NCBI GenBank assembly: GCA_036388295.1
Contig: DASVSC010000254.1
Coordinates: 1 to 5,840 of the forward strand
Direction: 5' to 3'
Length of the DNA: 5,840 nt
Source of the DNA: RYN-431 sp036388295
Lineage (GTDB): Bacteria > Planctomycetota > Phycisphaerae > Tepidisphaerales > Tepidisphaeraceae
Shown here one piece after another: positions 3,633 through 5,840 of this stretch. The notes beneath the pieces are model-generated. The model searched no databases and was not told the origin of the DNA. It saw only the letters and a list, made by a program, of their open reading frames with translations. How positions within the stretch are numbered: position 1 is the stretch's first letter; each line of letters begins with the position of its first letter. The position numbers and the translations under genes are program-made.

Positions 3633-5768
3633 ATGCGTCTAGAACAACTCGAAGCCCGTTCCCTGATGTCGGCCCAGCCGGGCCTTGCCGCGGATTTTCT
3701 CGTCGACACCGACCGTAATGGCGTGATCGACGCCCGCGACCAGACGCGCGAAGACGTCTGGACCGCCGGCAGCGGCGGCCGCGGGGCCGTGGTGCTGCCG
3801 AACCTGGACCGCGACAACACGACGACGAACGCCCCAGACAACTGGACCGGCGGCGTCTTCAACGGCCGGCCCGCCGCGCCGAATCATGTGATCGACAACG
3901 CCGCCGACCTCGCCGACATCGGGCGCGTACGCTTGAACAAACTCGATACGGACGCGGCCTACGATTACACCGTGGTCGTCCGCCTGCTGCGCCCGAAGAC
4001 CGACCCGACGTGGTTCAAGAACACCGCCGCGACCGACCGCGTCCGCCTGTTCCTGCCGACGAAAGCCAGCAACGGCGACACCGTCGTGCAGGCCGGTGAC
4101 GTGGCCGTGATCGGGCCGGGATTGGGCGACACCATTCGCTTCACGCCGAACCCCGCCGACGTGAATGAATACCCCATTTCCGACCTCGCCGGCCGCGGCG
4201 CGTTCACCTTCGGCATCGAAGGCCTGAAGCCCGGCGCCAACGTGCGGCTGGAAGTGACGCTGTTCTACACGCCCGTCGTCAGCGACGGCCCGCCGCCGCC
4301 GGCGGAGGTCGTCAATGTCGACACCGTGGAGCTGAAGGTCGCGCCGTTCGTCCTGAACGACCACCGCCAGCGCGTCACGAAAGCCATCGTCGACGACCTG
4401 ACGCCGTACGGGCTGGATAATTCCGCGATCCAGAAGACGATGAAAGAAGTCTTCGGCGACAAGCTCATCACGTCCAATAGCGGCGACCTGTGGCAGCAGG
4501 ACGGCTACGAGATCGGCTACGTCAAATCGCCGTACGGCGCGATGCCCGTGGTGCTGGAACTGCCGCGTTCGCGCGACGTCTATTTCAGCCAGACCGCCAA
4601 TATGCGCTCGTTCATCCGTGGCACGCTGTTGAAGAGCGGCGTCGGCGTCAGCACCGATCTGGCGACGTCGCCGATCGTCGACAGCTCCACCTTCGGCGGC
4701 GACATCGAAAGCATCGCCCGCCCCGGCGCGAAAGGCCCGGGCCTGCTGCTGATGTCGAACATGCCGACGTACATGCAGGACTACTTCGCGGCCCAGGGCG
4801 TCAACAAAAGCCTGAACCTGCCGCTCGATTGGCTCGGCGTGAATCACGTCGACGAAGTGGTGCAGATGACGCCGGGCGGCAAAATCTTGGTGGCCGACAC
4901 CGACGTGGCGTGGGCGCTGCTGATGTGGGCGGTGAAACTCGACCCGAACGTCCGGATGCACACGGGCATGAACGGCAACGAATACTTGCCCGGCTACACG
5001 GCCGACGGCATCAGGGCAAGCGTCCTGCTGAATGACGTGCGTCTGCGGAACCAGAACCTGGACTACGCGCAGCGCACCACCAGCCTGCGCGGCGTGACCC
5101 GTGCGATCAAGAACGCCATGGGCCTGCAGGAAGAAGTGACGACGCCCGTCAAAACCGCAGGCAGCAGTTCCGGCGGCCTGATGCGCGGCGGCGTCTTCAC
5201 GCAACTGCTCGGCAACGTCGTCCGCGAGTTCACCGTCAAGTTCGTCAACAGCGTCGACTACCAAATCCGCTTCCGCGACGGCACCGCCGCGTGGTCGTCA
5301 TGGCAGAGCGGCCGGCGCACGCGCGACGAAGTCTTTCCCGCGGCCAAGGCGTTCCTCTTAAAGAACTATTTCAGCGGCACGATCGCTGCCGGCGACACGT
5401 TCGGCTTCAAAACCCGCTCGGACGCGACGCTGCTGAAAATGCCCGTCCTGTTCGCGTCGCCGGGCCTGTTCTTCGACGGGACGACGCCCGAGAACCCGCG
5501 GCTCACGCCGTTCAGCGAAGACCACGTCAATTCGCTGGTCGACGGCACGACCGTCGTCACCGGCCGGGCGTTCGGGCCAAAGGTGAAATGGAACGGCAGC
5601 GTGGCGAGTGACCTGTTCGAAGGCTACGCGACCGGCGTGTTCAAAGAGGGCGGGTATACGCGCGTCGCCTTTACGGACGCGCGCTTCTACCACGACGCGA
5701 GCGGCAGCGTTCATTGTGCGACGAACGTCATTCGTGCGCTGCCAACGGACGAGTGGTGGACGGTGTGA
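3633..5768 (+). CDS. Protein-arginine deiminase of the animal PAD type (711 aa), probably exported
   Basis: Predicted to convert protein arginine to citrulline, calcium-dependently (EC 3.5.3.15 type). Residues 2-14 (RLEQLEARSLMSA) resemble the planctomycete LEPR-XLL export-associated motif; there is no classical signal peptide. About 20-240 match the PAD middle domain: 'DTDRNGVID' (25-33), 'GAVVLPNLDRDN' (51-62) with acidic calcium-ligand candidates D25, D27, D59 and D61, and 'VDTVELKVAPFVLN' (229-242). About 241-711 is the catalytic domain: D290 in 'DLWQQDGYEIGY', R312/R314 in 'LPRSRD', H405 and D407 in 'NHVDE', and C695 in 'GSVHCATNV', aligning to PAD4 D350, R372/R374, H471, D473 and C645. 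The end 'EWW' also matches. The animal N-terminal domain is absent, and roughly residues 508-605 include extra sequence compared with vertebrate PADs. ATG 3633 follows GAGG (3625-3628) by 4 nt; TTG 3630 is less likely. Confidence 0.88.
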   Translation: MRLEQLEARSLMSAQPGLAADFLVDTDRNGVIDARDQTREDVWTAGSGGRGAVVLPNLDRDNTTTNAPDNWTGGVFNGRPAAPNHVIDNAADLADIGRVRLNKLDTDAAYDYTVVVRLLRPKTDPTWFKNTAATDRVRLFLPTKASNGDTVVQAGDVAVIGPGLGDTIRFTPNPADVNEYPISDLAGRGAFTFGIEGLKPGANVRLEVTLFYTPVVSDGPPPPAEVVNVDTVELKVAPFVLNDHRQRVTKAIVDDLTPYGLDNSAIQKTMKEVFGDKLITSNSGDLWQQDGYEIGYVKSPYGAMPVVLELPRSRDVYFSQTANMRSFIRGTLLKSGVGVSTDLATSPIVDSSTFGGDIESIARPGAKGPGLLLMSNMPTYMQDYFAAQGVNKSLNLPLDWLGVNHVDEVVQMTPGGKILVADTDVAWALLMWAVKLDPNVRMHTGMNGNEYLPGYTADGIRASVLLNDVRLRNQNLDYAQRTTSLRGVTRAIKNAMGLQEEVTTPVKTAGSSSGGLMRGGVFTQLLGNVVREFTVKFVNSVDYQIRFRDGTAAWSSWQSGRRTRDEVFPAAKAFLLKNYFSGTIAAGDTFGFKTRSDATLLKMPVLFASPGLFFDGTTPENPRLTPFSEDHVNSLVDGTTVVTGRAFGPKVKWNGSVASDLFEGYATGVFKEGGYTRVAFTDARFYHDASGSVHCATNVIRALPTDEWWTV

Positions 5769-5776
5769 TTCTGGTT

Positions 5777-5803
5777 CCCTCTCCCGGTATGGCCGGGAGA
5801 GGG
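5777..5803. repeat. Palindrome after the PAD gene, 11-bp stem
   Basis: CCCTCTCCCGG (5777-5787) is the exact reverse complement of CCGGGAGAGGG (5793-5803), with the 5-nt loop TATGG, starting 8 bp after the PAD stop. It is followed by TTAGGGTGAGGG. A CCCTCTCCC...GGGAGAGGG hairpin with this same right flank is, to my recollection, a very widespread dispersed element in high-GC bacterial genomes. It may serve as a 3'-end or terminator structure, but no T-run follows. Confidence 0.75.
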
Positions 5804-5840
5804 TTAGGGTGAGGGCCGTCGACGAAATGCCGAGTCGGAG

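Noticed and set aside
3639..5264. Long minus-strand frame (541 codons) opposite the PAD gene
   Set aside because: The composition is dominated by Val, Arg, His and Asp, as expected from reading GC-rich coding DNA backwards, whereas the plus strand encodes an unmistakable PAD.
2575..5768. A functional glk-PAD operon
   Set aside because: Same strand with an 83-bp gap allows co-transcription, but the PAD gene has its own RBS, a possible hairpin lies between them, and no metabolic link is apparent, so a system is not claimed.

Overview
The window is GC-rich with strong G/C preference at third codon positions, and it reads like a planctomycete chromosome, possibly from the Phycisphaerae side of the phylum. 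The main support is the start of the last gene, which resembles the 'LEPR-XLL' motif that opens many planctomycete exported proteins. Palindromic elements in the gaps and GH97-type carbohydrate metabolism fit this. The assignment is an inference; no marker gene is present.

Layout. (1) 2-262, plus: the last 86 residues of a glycoside hydrolase family 97 enzyme. (2) 263-462: a 200-bp gap with two strong palindromes (268-317 and 357-396). (3) 463-714, plus: an 83-aa protein with a four-cysteine zinc ribbon and one membrane helix. (4) 715-944: a gap with a 23-bp inverted repeat (784-847). (5) 945-1070, plus: a 41-aa single-helix membrane protein with a good ribosome binding site. (6) 1075-2409, minus: an exported protein with two SH3b-like domains, a Pro/Thr/Ala linker and a C-terminal OB-like region, ending 4 nt from gene 5. 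(7) 2410-2574: a divergent promoter region. (8) 2575-3549, plus: glucokinase. (9) 3633-5768, plus: a 711-aa protein-arginine deiminase of the animal PAD type with every core catalytic residue in place. (10) 5777-5803: a palindrome after its stop.

The most notable gene is the PAD homologue. It is the calcium-dependent protein-citrullinating family known from vertebrates, not the Porphyromonas PPAD/agmatine-deiminase type. It keeps the middle calcium-binding domain and the catalytic domain, lacks the animal N-terminal domain, starts with a planctomycete export-type motif, and carries an extra segment of roughly 90 residues in the catalytic domain.

Working together: a GH97 enzyme would release sugar outside the cytoplasm, and glucokinase would phosphorylate glucose inside, so both fit glycan use, although they are separated by other genes. 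Glucokinase and PAD lie on the same strand 83 bp apart and could be co-transcribed, but nothing ties their functions together. The gaps hold several unrelated palindrome families, two of which are paired inverted palindromes separated by exactly 18 nt, reminiscent of REP/BIME elements. I see no tRNA, rRNA, CRISPR array, transposase or phage gene.
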